DNA from: Leclercia adecarboxylata | GTDB lineage: Bacteria > Pseudomonadota > Gammaproteobacteria > Enterobacterales > Enterobacteriaceae | Length of the DNA: 64,000 nucleotides | Assembly (NCBI RefSeq): GCF_006171285.1 | Contig: NZ_CP040895.1 | Coordinates: 1-64,000 of the forward strand | Direction of reading: 5' to 3' | In this document: in pieces, positions 1-8,086 of the stretch | Layout: the number at the start of each line of letters is the position of its first letter | Numbering within the stretch: position 1 is the first letter of the stretch | Translations under genes and position numbers: made by a program | Notes under the pieces: generated by a model | Told to the model about the DNA's origin: nothing | Seen by the model: the letters and a program-made list of their open reading frames with translations, nothing else | Databases searched by the model: none

Positions 1-720
1 ATGGATAAGTTGCTGAACAAAAAGATAAAAGTTAAGCAGTCTAACGAGCTTACCGAAGCTGCTTACTACCTCTCGCTAAAAGCAAAGCGCGTTCTCTGGT
101 TATGTCTTATGCAGACGTATTTCACAGCTTCAGTAAGCGAAGATGATGATGAGATGGCTGTACTCGGTGACTCTACTTTCAAAGTAAAGGTGGCTGACTA
201 TGAGCAAATTTTTCAGGTAAGCCGTAACCAGGCTATCAAGGATGTTAAAGAAGGCGTGTTTGAGTTAAGCCGTTCTGCGGTAATCTTTTACCCGAAAGAA
301 GGAAGTTTTGACTGCGTCGCGCGCCCCTGGCTAACAGAGGCTGGCAGCCGATCAGCTCGTGGTATCTGGGAAATCGAATTTAACCATAAACTCCTGCGGT
401 ACATTTACGGCCTGACGAACCAGTTCACCACCTACTCGCTCCGCGATTGTGGCAGTCTTCGAAATCCACGGACGATCCGCCTTTATGAAAGTCTTGCTCA
501 ATTCAAATCTTCAGGCTTATGGGTTACTACTCATGCTTGGTTAAATGACCGTTTCCTTTTGCCGGAATCCCAACAGAAGAACTTGGCAGAGTTGAAACGA
601 TCTTTCCTTGATCCTGCACTCAAGCAGATAAATGAGAAAACACCTTTACTTGCTAAGTATAGTATTGATGATTCAGGAAAATTTCTGTTCTCAATAATTG
701 ATAAGCAAAATCCCGTCTGA
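1..720 (+). CDS. repA: IncN replication initiator RepA
   Basis: This is a 239-residue Rep_3-type initiator of the IncN family; the sequence matches my memory of the R46/pKM101 initiator almost throughout. Proteins of this family carry two winged-helix domains and bind directly repeated iterons to open the plasmid origin. The ATG is base 1 of the window, so the promoter is not visible, but the length is the usual one and the gene looks complete. It lies immediately upstream of a long array of 37-bp direct repeats, the arrangement expected for iteron control of copy number. The identification as IncN is firm; the domain statement is family knowledge. Confidence 0.95.
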   Translation: MDKLLNKKIKVKQSNELTEAAYYLSLKAKRVLWLCLMQTYFTASVSEDDDEMAVLGDSTFKVKVADYEQIFQVSRNQAIKDVKEGVFELSRSAVIFYPKEGSFDCVARPWLTEAGSRSARGIWEIEFNHKLLRYIYGLTNQFTTYSLRDCGSLRNPRTIRLYESLAQFKSSGLWVTTHAWLNDRFLLPESQQKNLAELKRSFLDPALKQINEKTPLLAKYSIDDSGKFLFSIIDKQNPV

Positions 721-769
721 CATAAATCAGCACACATGAGCCTGTCATTTGACAAATTTTTGTCATGAA

Positions 770-1382
770 GATGGGCGAATTTCCACACAGCACCGGCGCC
801 CGGCAAGGTGGGCGGATTCCCACACGGCACCGGCGCCCGGCAAGGTGGGCGGATTCCCACACGGCACCGGCGCCCGGCAAGGTGGGCGGATTCCCACACG
901 GCTCCGGCGCCCGGCAAGGTGGGCGGATTCCCACACGGCACCGGCGCCCGGCAAGGTGGGCGGATTCCCACACGGCTCCGGCGCCCGGAAAGGGTGGGCG
1001 GATTTCCACACAGCACCGGCGCCCGGCAAGGTGGGCGGATTCCCACACGGCACCGGCGCCCGGCAAGGTGGGCGGATTCCCACACAGCACCGGCGCCCGG
1101 CAAGGTGGGCGGATTCCCACACAGCACCGGCGCCCGGCAAGGTGGGCGGATTCCCACACGGCACCGGCGCCCGGCAAGGTGGGCGGATTTCCACACGGCA
1201 CCGGCACCCGGCAAGGTGGGCGGATTCCCACACGGCACCGGCGCCCGGCAAGGTGGGCGGATTTCCACACAGCACCGGCGCCCGGCAAGGTGGGTGGATT
1301 CCCACACGGCACCGGCGCCCGGTAAGGTGGGCGGATTTCCACACGACAGCGGCGCCCGGCAAGATGGGCGGATTCCCATATC
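770..1382. repeat. IncN iteron array, about 17 copies of a 37-bp repeat
   Basis: Tandem direct repeats with a 37-bp period start about 50 bp after the repA stop. Each unit contains GGTGGGCGGATTCCCACAC or close variants and a GGCACCGGCGCCCGGCAA part. I count 16 nearly complete units plus a final partial one. One unit near 985-1000 has an extra base, giving a 38-bp step. These are the RepA binding sites of the IncN origin. Because 37 is not a multiple of 3, the array is open in several frames on both strands, and those reading frames are not genes. Confidence 0.93.
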
Positions 1383-1719
1383 GACATGTATGTAGCTTGT
1401 GTTATCCGTGGATTGTGCAGCTCAGCGGGTCGCTGGTCGTATGGCGTAGTGTCCCCCGTAACCGGCCGCGTGCGGCCGCTAACTCGCAGTACGGCGCCGC
1501 GACCCGAAGGCGGGCCGCCGTTCCCGCGCGCAGGCGCGCGGCGCCCACTGCGCACCCCCGTGGGGGACATACGGCAGCTGTGTGGCGGTGAGCGGGATTA
1601 GGGCTTTGCAGGGAGGGGGCTGGGTCGGGCGATACGTTCAGCATTGCGGTTTCCGGCGATTTGCGGCCGGTGCCCGTTTAACTCCGGCGTGGTCGCCTTC
1701 CATGCCCTGACGGCATAAG
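1383..1719. other. GC-rich non-coding origin-proximal region
   Basis: No gene is supported here. The stretch is very GC-rich at 1460-1570, with nested palindromes such as GCGCGCAGGCGCGC near 1535, and lies between the iterons and resP. It may be part of the IncN origin, but I see no convincing DnaA box or AT-rich unwinding element in it. Confidence 0.5.
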
Positions 1720-1743
1720 AAAATAAAACCGCCATGCTGCGGT
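1720..1743 (-). terminator. Rho-independent terminator of resP
   Basis: Read on the minus strand, the stem ACCGC/GCGGT with a 6-base loop is followed by TTTTATTTT, directly after the resP stop codon. This fits an intrinsic terminator for resP. Confidence 0.7.
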
Positions 1744-1746
1744 CAT

Positions 1747-2316
1747 TCATGATTTTGTGGTGTAGCGATAAATAGTCATGCGAGAAACGTTGAAGCGCTT
1801 AGCAACTGCACCAACTGTCATTTCAGGATCAGCAAGTAAGATTCTAATTTGTTTAACATCTTCTTCAGAAAGTGACGGTTTTCTCCCTCCCACACGGCCC
1901 CTTGCGCGTGCAGCTGCAAGGCCTGAGCGCGTTCTTTCAATATTGCGGTTGCGTTCAAAGCTAGAGAATATCGCCATCAGATGAGTATAGATTTCCCCTA
2001 TAACTGGCGCATTTGTGTCTATTCTGTCCTTGATGGCTATGAAAGTTATTCCGCGTTTCTTCAGGTCGTCGAGTAAAGTAATGACTTGACCCAATGAACC
2101 GCCGAGCCGATCTAGTGCCCAAACTACTAGGGTATCTCCCTCGCGCAATGCTTTCAGGCAGTTCTCCAGTTCCGGCGCACCTTTTTTGTCGCGCTTTGGG
2201 CCGCTACGTGAGGTCTGATCCTGATAGATTTGCTCACATCCAGCTTTTGTTAGTTCGTCAACCTGGTGCGCCACATCCTGAAGATGCGTAGATTTACGTG
2301 CATAGCCGATTTTCAT
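1747..2316 (-). CDS. resP: IncN resolvase ResP, serine recombinase
   Basis: A 189-residue small serine recombinase of the resolvase/invertase family. The N-terminal catalytic domain starts MKIGYARKST, with the nucleophilic serine in this segment, and continues with the LVVWALDRLGGS and RNIERTRSGLAAARARGR blocks typical of Tn3-type resolvases. The C-terminal helix-turn-helix is seen in VGAVAKRFNVSRMTIYRY. IncN plasmids carry resP next to the replication region, where it resolves multimers and so aids stability. The gene ends at a clear terminator. The upstream 140 bp, up to the integron, is AT-rich and probably holds its promoter and res site. Confidence 0.88.
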   Translation of the reverse strand: MKIGYARKSTHLQDVAHQVDELTKAGCEQIYQDQTSRSGPKRDKKGAPELENCLKALREGDTLVVWALDRLGGSLGQVITLLDDLKKRGITFIAIKDRIDTNAPVIGEIYTHLMAIFSSFERNRNIERTRSGLAAARARGRVGGRKPSLSEEDVKQIRILLADPEMTVGAVAKRFNVSRMTIYRYTTKS

Positions 2317-2506
2317 TCTTTTCTCGCTAATTAGTTATGGGGTTATTGTTATGTTGATACAGTAACGAGTTTTGTTACATGAGGGGAGTCATTTTTCGGG
2401 AGAAGTCAGGACTTTTCAAGACTGTCACAAAAACCATCGTTTTTGATACATTAATTTAACCAATAGGTTGCAGATCAAATCGCCTGTAACAGCCTTTCTG
2501 GCTGTT
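2317..2506. other. IncN intergenic region and left flank of the integron
   Basis: An AT-rich stretch upstream of resP with no gene. It includes TTGTTATGTTGATACAGTAA, which could supply promoter elements for resP. The last five bases (2502-2506, CTGTT) are repeated at 51706-51710 and form the target duplication of the Tn402-like insertion. Confidence 0.6.
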
Positions 2507-2531
2507 TGTCGTTTTCAGAAGACGGCTGCAC
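2507..2531. repeat. IRi, integrase-side terminal repeat of Tn402-like class 1 integron
   Basis: The 25-bp inverted repeat begins TGTCGTTTTCAGAAGACGGC, the classical IRi of class 1 integrons, and is preceded by CTGTT, the 5-bp target duplication. It pairs with the IRt ending at 51705 (TGTCATTTTCAGAAGACGAC on the opposite strand). The bases between IRi and the intI1 stop at 2709 are ordinary 5'-conserved-segment sequence. Confidence 0.92.
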
Positions 2532-2708
2532 TGAACGTCAGAAGCCGACTGCACTATAGCAGCGGAGGGGTTGGATCCATCAGGCAACGACGGGCTGCTG
2601 CCGGCCATCAGCGGACGCAGGGAGGACTTTCCGCAACCGGCCGTTCGATGCGGCACCGATGGCCTTCGCGCAGGGGTAGTGAATCCGCCAGGATTGACTT
2701 GCGCTGCC

Positions 2709-2932
2709 CTACCTCTCACTAGTGAGGGGCGGCAGCGCATCAAGCGGTGAGCGCACTCCGGCACCGCCAACTTTCAGCACATGCGTGTAAATCATCGTCG
2801 TAGAGACGTCGGAATGGCCGAGCAGATCCTGCACGGTTCGAATGTCGTAACCGCTGCGGAGCAAGGCCGTCGCGAACGAGTGGCGGAGGGTGTGCGGTGT
2901 GGCGGGCTTCGTGATGCCTGCTTGTTCTACGG
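2709..2932 (-). pseudogene. intI1: 3' part of class 1 integrase gene, cut by IS26
   Basis: The minus strand encodes the C-terminal quarter of IntI1, from [18 protein letters not shown] through the tyrosine region [14 protein letters not shown] to [11 protein letters not shown]. It includes the HxxR box and the catalytic tyrosine. It stops at IS26, and the eight bases next to IS26 (2925-2932, TTCTACGG) recur at 45235-45242, where the rest of the same gene resumes. Joined across the duplication, the two parts rebuild one continuous integrase, so this is one half of a single gene split by insertion. It has no start and cannot be functional. Confidence 0.95.
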
Positions 2933-3752
2933 GGCACTGTTGCAAATAGTCGGTGGTGATAAACTTATCATCCCCTTTTGCTGATGGAGCTGCACATGAA
3001 CCCATTCAAAGGCCGGCATTTTCAGCGTGACATCATTCTGTGGGCCGTACGCTGGTACTGCAAATACGGCATCAGTTACCGTGAGCTGCAGGAGATGCTG
3101 GCTGAACGCGGAGTGAATGTCGATCACTCCACGATTTACCGCTGGGTTCAGCGTTATGCGCCTGAAATGGAAAAACGGCTGCGCTGGTACTGGCGTAACC
3201 CTTCCGATCTTTGCCCGTGGCACATGGATGAAACCTACGTGAAGGTCAATGGCCGCTGGGCGTATCTGTACCGGGCCGTCGACAGCCGGGGCCGCACTGT
3301 CGATTTTTATCTCTCCTCCCGTCGTAACAGCAAAGCTGCATACCGGTTTCTGGGTAAAATCCTCAACAACGTGAAGAAGTGGCAGATCCCGCGATTCATC
3401 AACACGGATAAAGCGCCCGCCTATGGTCGCGCGCTTGCTCTGCTCAAACGCGAAGGCCGGTGCCCGTCTGACGTTGAACACCGACAGATTAAGTACCGGA
3501 ACAACGTGATTGAATGCGATCATGGCAAACTGAAACGGATAATCGGCGCCACGCTGGGATTTAAATCCATGAAGACGGCTTACGCCACCATCAAAGGTAT
3601 TGAGGTGATGCGTGCACTACGCAAAGGCCAGGCCTCAGCATTTTATTATGGTGATCCCCTGGGCGAAATGCGCCTGGTAAGCAGAGTTTTTGAAATGTAA
3701 GGCCTTTGAATAAGACAAAAGGCTGCCTCATCGCTAACTTTGCAACAGTGCC
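2933..3752 (+). mobile_element. IS26: IS26 copy 1
   Basis: An exact 820-bp element with 14-bp ends GGCACTGTTGCAAA and TTTGCAACAGTGCC. Its left flank is the intI1 duplication TTCTACGG; its right flank GTATGCAA is not a repeat of it. The same element occurs at 24251, 30244 and 44415. Confidence 0.98.
2996..3700 (+). CDS. tnpA: IS26 transposase (copy 1)
   Basis: A 234-residue IS6-family transposase starting [13 protein letters not shown] longer in-frame start exists six codons upstream but is not the usual one. A helix-turn-helix region is followed by the DDE catalytic domain with [12 protein letters not shown] (first Asp), NTDKAPAY (second Asp) and the terminal Glu in [11 protein letters not shown]. 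It carries out the replicative and targeted conservative reactions that gather IS26-bounded segments. All four copies in the window appear identical in protein sequence. Confidence 0.97.
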
Positions 3753-3960
3753 GTATGCAATTAGCCAGGGGAAAAGCGCCCCTGTGGCGAAAGAATACGA
3801 GTACGGGATGAAGGTGGATGTTGTAAAGGTGATCAGTGTGGTGCGGCCTGCAAAAGTCTGCGCAGTGGTGCCCGCCGCAATGACCTATGAAGATTCAAAA
3901 GGGCAGCTAAATACAATTAGGTACACTGTGGCTGGAGAGTGTCGCCAACGAGGTGGCTAG
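3753..3960 (+). pseudogene. DUF2790-family protein, 5' end removed by IS26
   Basis: In-frame sequence directly after IS26 encodes EYEYGMKVDVVKVISV, then PAKVCAVVPAAMTYEDSKGQ and a short cysteine-containing end. This matches the DUF2790 family of small secreted proteins found almost only in Pseudomonas. The signal peptide and start are missing, replaced by IS26. Function of the family is unknown. Its presence marks Pseudomonas-type DNA next to IS26. Confidence 0.75.
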
Positions 3961-4052
3961 CAGCTATGCTGCTGTCAGAGGGATTCATAACGCTCAATTA
4001 ACCTCAACAGTTAGAGGGGTCGGGCGTTTTTTATATGCTCGTGTTTTAACCG

Positions 4053-5972
4053 ATCGAGTAGGAGGCGGATTTACATCCGCCGTCCTCTCACACCACCGTA
4101 CGTACGGATCCGTATACGGCGGTTCAAGCTATGCGGTTAAGCCGGTTTATCGTATCCAGTACCGAGACTAGTCCAAGTTGATCCCATAGTTTCTTCGGCA
4201 ATGCCTGATTCATATGAGATGCCCCTGAGCTCCACCATGGGCCACGACCATTGAACGCTGATATGCAGGCGCGCGCTTCGCTAAGCCCCAGGCGCATCAA
4301 GTTACGCGCCCTCGTTGAGGGCTGCTTCCATTGACGCCAGACGACGCAGCGAAGCTTGCGACGCACCCAGCCGTCAATTTCCTCAAGTGGCCGTTTGCTT
4401 TGACTTAGCTTGAAGTAGCCTGCCCAGCCACGCAGCACTGGGTTTATCCGCTCGATGACACTCGCCATCTTGTGGCCCCGCGCTCCGCGCAGCAGCTCTC
4501 TGAGCCGGTCGCGCAAGCGACGCAAGCTCATCGTTGCCACTCGTAAGCGTGGCTGTCGATGCCAGCTCATCCCATAGCCCAAGTAATCACACATCCACGA
4601 CCCGGCTACTCGGCTCTTTTCCCGGTTCAGCGTCAGTTTCAGGCGCTGCCTCAGGAATCGCTCAACGCTGGCCATCACCCGCTCACCTGCGCGACGACTG
4701 CGCACATAAATGTTCGCATCGTCGGCATAGCGTACGAAACGATGGCCCCGTCGTTCTAGCTCGTGGTCGAGTTCGTTGAGCAGAATGTTCGACAGCAACG
4801 GCGAGAGCGGGCCGCCTTGCGGCGTCCCTTCCTGCCGTCGGCTGACGAGTCCACCTGACATCGTTCCCGCTTCGAGATAGCGACGGATCAGCGTGAGCAC
4901 ACGTTTATCTTCGATTTGACGCTCGATGTAGGCCATCAGCACGTCGTGGTTGACCCGATCAAAGAACTTCTCAAGATCGAGTTCCACGCAGCAGCGATGA
5001 CCCGCCGCCACGTGGGCACGGGCAGTTTCGATGGCTTGGTGAGCACTTCTACCCGGACGGAAGCCGTAGCTGTAATCCGAGAACAGAGGGTCGAAGATCG
5101 GCGTGAGCTGTTGCAGCAGAGCCTGTTGGATCAGGCGATCCACGACGCTGGGGATACCCAGCTGCCTTGTCCCGCCTTTGGGCTTGGGGATTTCGACGGC
5201 ACGTACACCTTGCGGGTGGTACTCGCCTGCCAACAACCGAGCCTTGAGGGTCGGCCAATACTGTTTCACGTAGCCTGACAAATGCTCGACCGTCATGCCA
5301 TCGGCACCCGGCGCGCCTTTGTTGCTGACTACGCGTTGGTACGCACGTCTGAGGTTGGCGGGTGCAAGCACCCGCTCCATCAGCGTGTCCGGCTCCGCGT
5401 TCGTCCACGTCACAGACGCCGCCGATACCTGTGCGCTGTCAGCCGTCATCCTCGGATACTGTCCGGGACTCGGAGTAACAGTCTTCTCTTGGAGAAATTT
5501 CTGCATTTCGGTATTCAACGAGACTTTGACGCCTACTGGCGGCATAACTTGTTCGGCCCTTGGTGACGCGGTTATCCGCCACTTACTACGGCCTCGGCTG
5601 ACTTCTGCACGTTCATCCCGTCGCCTCTCGACGCTCGGTAGCACTGTGGCAAACGTGCAGATCTCCCAGGGTAATTCGCGCGACCTTCCTGCTTATGCCT
5701 GTCGGATCTACGTCGCAGCGTCCCGTGCAAGTATTGGGCTTTAGGGAAACACGCCCCTTTACCCCGCTGCGCCGCCTCTATCCGCTTGCTGTTCGTCAGG
5801 CCAGCATTTTGCCTCGGGCTTCCTTCAGATTCGCGGTCACCCGCGACACCCTTGCCTCTGGCTAACACTTCCCCTTGCCGGGTGTGTAGAGGACTTTCAC
5901 CTCCAAGTCACCAGCGAGGCCACCACAGCCAAGCTGGTTGCGCTTGCGCGCAACGCGCCATGCCTGGCGCAC
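4053..5972 (-). mobile_element. Group IIC-like intron 1 with reverse transcriptase
   Basis: The minus strand starts at GTGCGCCAGGCATGGCGCG (5972 downward) and ends with a domain V/VI-like structure and the bases ...CTCGAT at 4053. A reverse transcriptase gene fills domain IV. The stretch 5950-5600 is the structured RNA 5' region and holds no other gene. The 5' end abuts the 3' end of intron 2 within about two bases. Boundaries are read from motif conservation and could shift by a few bases. Confidence 0.8.
4124..5545 (-). CDS. ltrA: Group II intron reverse transcriptase/maturase 1
   Basis: An LtrA-type intron-encoded protein. The start MPPVGVKVSLNTEM (5545) is chosen because a longer reading frame to 5644 would run into structured intron RNA. 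RT domains are clear: SNKGAPGADGMTVEHL, IPKPKGGTRQLGIP, FDPLFSDYSYGFRPGRSAHQA, QGGPLSPLLSNILLNELD and the catalytic RYADDANIYV. The C-terminal maturase domain contains RINPVLRGWAGYF. No HNH endonuclease domain is visible, as is usual for class C introns. The protein splices the intron RNA and primes its retrohoming. It is unlike intron 2 at many positions, so the two are different introns. Confidence 0.92.
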   Translation of the reverse strand: MPPVGVKVSLNTEMQKFLQEKTVTPSPGQYPRMTADSAQVSAASVTWTNAEPDTLMERVLAPANLRRAYQRVVSNKGAPGADGMTVEHLSGYVKQYWPTLKARLLAGEYHPQGVRAVEIPKPKGGTRQLGIPSVVDRLIQQALLQQLTPIFDPLFSDYSYGFRPGRSAHQAIETARAHVAAGHRCCVELDLEKFFDRVNHDVLMAYIERQIEDKRVLTLIRRYLEAGTMSGGLVSRRQEGTPQGGPLSPLLSNILLNELDHELERRGHRFVRYADDANIYVRSRRAGERVMASVERFLRQRLKLTLNREKSRVAGSWMCDYLGYGMSWHRQPRLRVATMSLRRLRDRLRELLRGARGHKMASVIERINPVLRGWAGYFKLSQSKRPLEEIDGWVRRKLRCVVWRQWKQPSTRARNLMRLGLSEARACISAFNGRGPWWSSGASHMNQALPKKLWDQLGLVSVLDTINRLNRIA

Positions 5973-5974
5973 GC

Positions 5975-7806
5975 ATCGGCATAGGGGACGGCCTTCATAG
6001 GCCGCTCCCCTGCCACACCACCCGGCATGCGGGTCCGCACCGGGCGGTTCGAGAGATTGAGGTTATGAGAGGCGCGCCAATCCCAGCCTGTCGAACCACG
6101 CAATATTCAGCACACGATTCAACTCAAAACGGCTATTACGCCACCAGCGATGAGAGTTACTGGCCACCCTCTGCGCCACCTGCTGGCTCGCCCCCAGTGT
6201 CCGCAGCTCTCGATAGATCGTAGGGCCACGCTTCCACTGCCTGAGCTGGATCGCTCTCAGTCGATGTCGTATCCATTCGTCCAGCTTGCGCCAGACTGCC
6301 GGTGTTTGCGACAACGTGAAGTAGGCTTTCCAGCCCAAAAGATAAGGCCGAAGATTATCTGCGACCTGTTGCAAGCTACGCCCGCAGGAGCGCCGGGTAA
6401 GCCAGCGGATACGCTGCTTGAACTGTTTCTGCGCCTTATAAGAGACCGCGCGCTTGACTTCACTTCGGGCTGACCACAACTCATAGCCCAGAAACTTGCG
6501 ACCAAACGCGCTCGTCACTGCACTCTTGCTCTCGTTGACGCTCAAGTGCAGCTTTTCGTACAGCCGCCTCAGCAGGGCCATTACCCGCTGCCCCGCCTTC
6601 TGACTGCGCACATACACGTTCGCATCGTCGGCATAGCGCACGAAACAATGGCCTCGGCGTTCAAGCTCCCGATCCACTTCGTCCAGCAGCACGTTCGCCA
6701 ACAACGGCGACAGTGGGCCGCCTTGCGGCGCCCCGCAGCGGCTTTTCTCGACCACGCCATTGATCAGCGTTCCCGCATCCAGATAGGCGCGAATCAGCCG
6801 GATAACCGCCTGATCCGTAATCCGTTTGCGCAAACGATCCATCAAGATGTCGTGATCGACCCGGTCGAAGAACTTCTCCAGATCAACATCCACCACCACT
6901 TTACGTCCTGAAGAGGCATAGCGCTGAGCCGCTAAAACGGCGTCCTGCGCACAGCGTCCCGGACGGAAGCCGTAGCTGTGTTCACTGAAGGTCGGATCGA
7001 GTAATGGCTGCAAGGCTTGCAGCAACGCTTGTTGGATCAAACGGTCGGTGACCGTTGGGATACCCAACTCGCGTTGACCGCCGTCAGGTTTGGGAATGAC
7101 CACACGCCGTACCGGACTGGGCCGGTAGACTCCTGAAAGAAGCTGTTCACGAATCCCCGCCCATTGGGTCAGCAGGTACTCGGCCGTCTGATCAATATCC
7201 AGACCGTCGACTCCCGCTGCACCTTTGTTGGCCTTGACCCGTTTCCACGCCCGTTTCAGGTTTTCTCTCGCAAAGGCCCGTTCCAGCAGCCCTTGTCCTG
7301 CGTTATCGGGTTCATTTTGCGGGCGATTGACCTCGTCGCTGACAGGATTTCTCACGGTTTCACCGCTCGTTATCTCCGTCCGCCCCGCGTTTGGCAGGCA
7401 TCTGACTTCCGGTCTTTCGCATCAACATGGCCTATGACGCTTTCTCTCGTTCGGCCCTTCGTCAAAAAAAAAGACTACTACGGCCTCTGCTGACTTCTCG
7501 CTCCGACTCGCGCCGTCGCCCTTTCAGGCACAAGGCGAGATCTCCCCAGGTAAGAACGCAATCCTTCACCGCACAACCGCCGGATTTACGCTGCCTGACC
7601 CTTGACCACAAGAGCTTCGCGGTTTTATGCCCGCTCGCCCTGGTCGGCTTCGCCTTGTATCCGGTTCTTGTACATCGGCTCGCGGTTTCGATTCACGCTT
7701 CCTCCCCACACTCGGTCGCCCTCATGCAGTTGCGCTTCACTTCGTTCGCTGTGGTCAGCTTACGGCGGGACTTTCACCCACAAGATTGCGCCCATGCTGG
7801 GCGCAC
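5975..7806 (-). mobile_element. Group IIC-like intron 2 with reverse transcriptase
   Basis: The minus strand begins GTGCGCCCAGCATGGGCGC (7806 downward) and ends ...GCCGAT at 5975 after a clear terminal hairpin (GGGGAGCGGCCT paired with GGCCGTCCCC). It lies directly after a terminator hairpin with its T-run (7809-7834), the known preferred site of class C introns. The 7356-7806 stretch is the structured 5' RNA region and has no gene. Confidence 0.82.
6063..7355 (-). CDS. ltrA: Group II intron reverse transcriptase/maturase 2
   Basis: A 430-residue LtrA-type protein. Visible blocks are ANKGAAGVDGLDIDQT, IPKPDGGQRELGIPTVTDRL, LDPTFSEHSYGFRPGRCAQDA, GAPQGGPLSPLLANVLLDEV, the active-site RYADDANVYV and a maturase segment with LRPYLLGWKAYF. 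The start MRNPVSDEVNRPQNEP is plausible, although its first 20 residues are poorly conserved. It is nested inside intron 2, in the same orientation as intron 1. Confidence 0.92.
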   Translation of the reverse strand: MRNPVSDEVNRPQNEPDNAGQGLLERAFARENLKRAWKRVKANKGAAGVDGLDIDQTAEYLLTQWAGIREQLLSGVYRPSPVRRVVIPKPDGGQRELGIPTVTDRLIQQALLQALQPLLDPTFSEHSYGFRPGRCAQDAVLAAQRYASSGRKVVVDVDLEKFFDRVDHDILMDRLRKRITDQAVIRLIRAYLDAGTLINGVVEKSRCGAPQGGPLSPLLANVLLDEVDRELERRGHCFVRYADDANVYVRSQKAGQRVMALLRRLYEKLHLSVNESKSAVTSAFGRKFLGYELWSARSEVKRAVSYKAQKQFKQRIRWLTRRSCGRSLQQVADNLRPYLLGWKAYFTLSQTPAVWRKLDEWIRHRLRAIQLRQWKRGPTIYRELRTLGASQQVAQRVASNSHRWWRNSRFELNRVLNIAWFDRLGLARLS

Positions 7807-7808
7807 AT

Positions 7809-7834
7809 AAAAAAGACGTCCCGAGGGACGTCTT
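7809..7834 (-). terminator. Intrinsic terminator used as intron landing site
   Basis: A perfect 10-bp stem AAGACGTCCC/GGGACGTCTT with a 2-base loop, followed on the minus strand by TTTTTTAT and then at once by the 5' end of intron 2. It lies about 250 bp downstream of the oprD-type gene on the same strand and probably ends that transcript. Confidence 0.85.
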
Positions 7835-8086
7835 AAAAATTCACCTTTTTCCAAAGGAGCTTCTAAAGGTGAGCTTGGAGCTTTAACTGAATAGCAATGA
7901 GTTTCAGATTTTCACAGACTAGCTACTTGTCTGTAGGACTCCAACCAGATGCGCTAGCTAGGTTCCTATTAACTCCCACTTACTATAGGTGATTCAAGTT
8001 AACATGGGAATGACTGAAAAATTACATTTTTGAAATCTTTCGACTGAAAACGGGATGTTCGTCCAGTGAATCATCCCATTCAGGTA
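7835..8086. other. Non-coding spacer between porin gene and terminator
   Basis: No gene is seen. The stretch has AT-rich inverted segments (for example around 7975-8010) and lies within the probable 3' untranslated part of the porin transcript. Confidence 0.4.

Noticed and set aside
770..1382. Possible CRISPR array
   Set aside because: Repeats are directly adjacent with no unique spacers; it is the IncN iteron array.
531..1570. Several long open frames on both strands across 749-1591 with PTLPGAGAVWESAHLAGRR-type repeats
   Set aside because: They are produced by the 37-bp iterons, which stay open because the period shifts frame; no ribosome site or family match.
2927..3523. 198-codon frame opposite IS26 transposase, also opposite the other three copies
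   Set aside because: Antisense shadow of the transposase; identical at all IS26 copies and without its own start signals.
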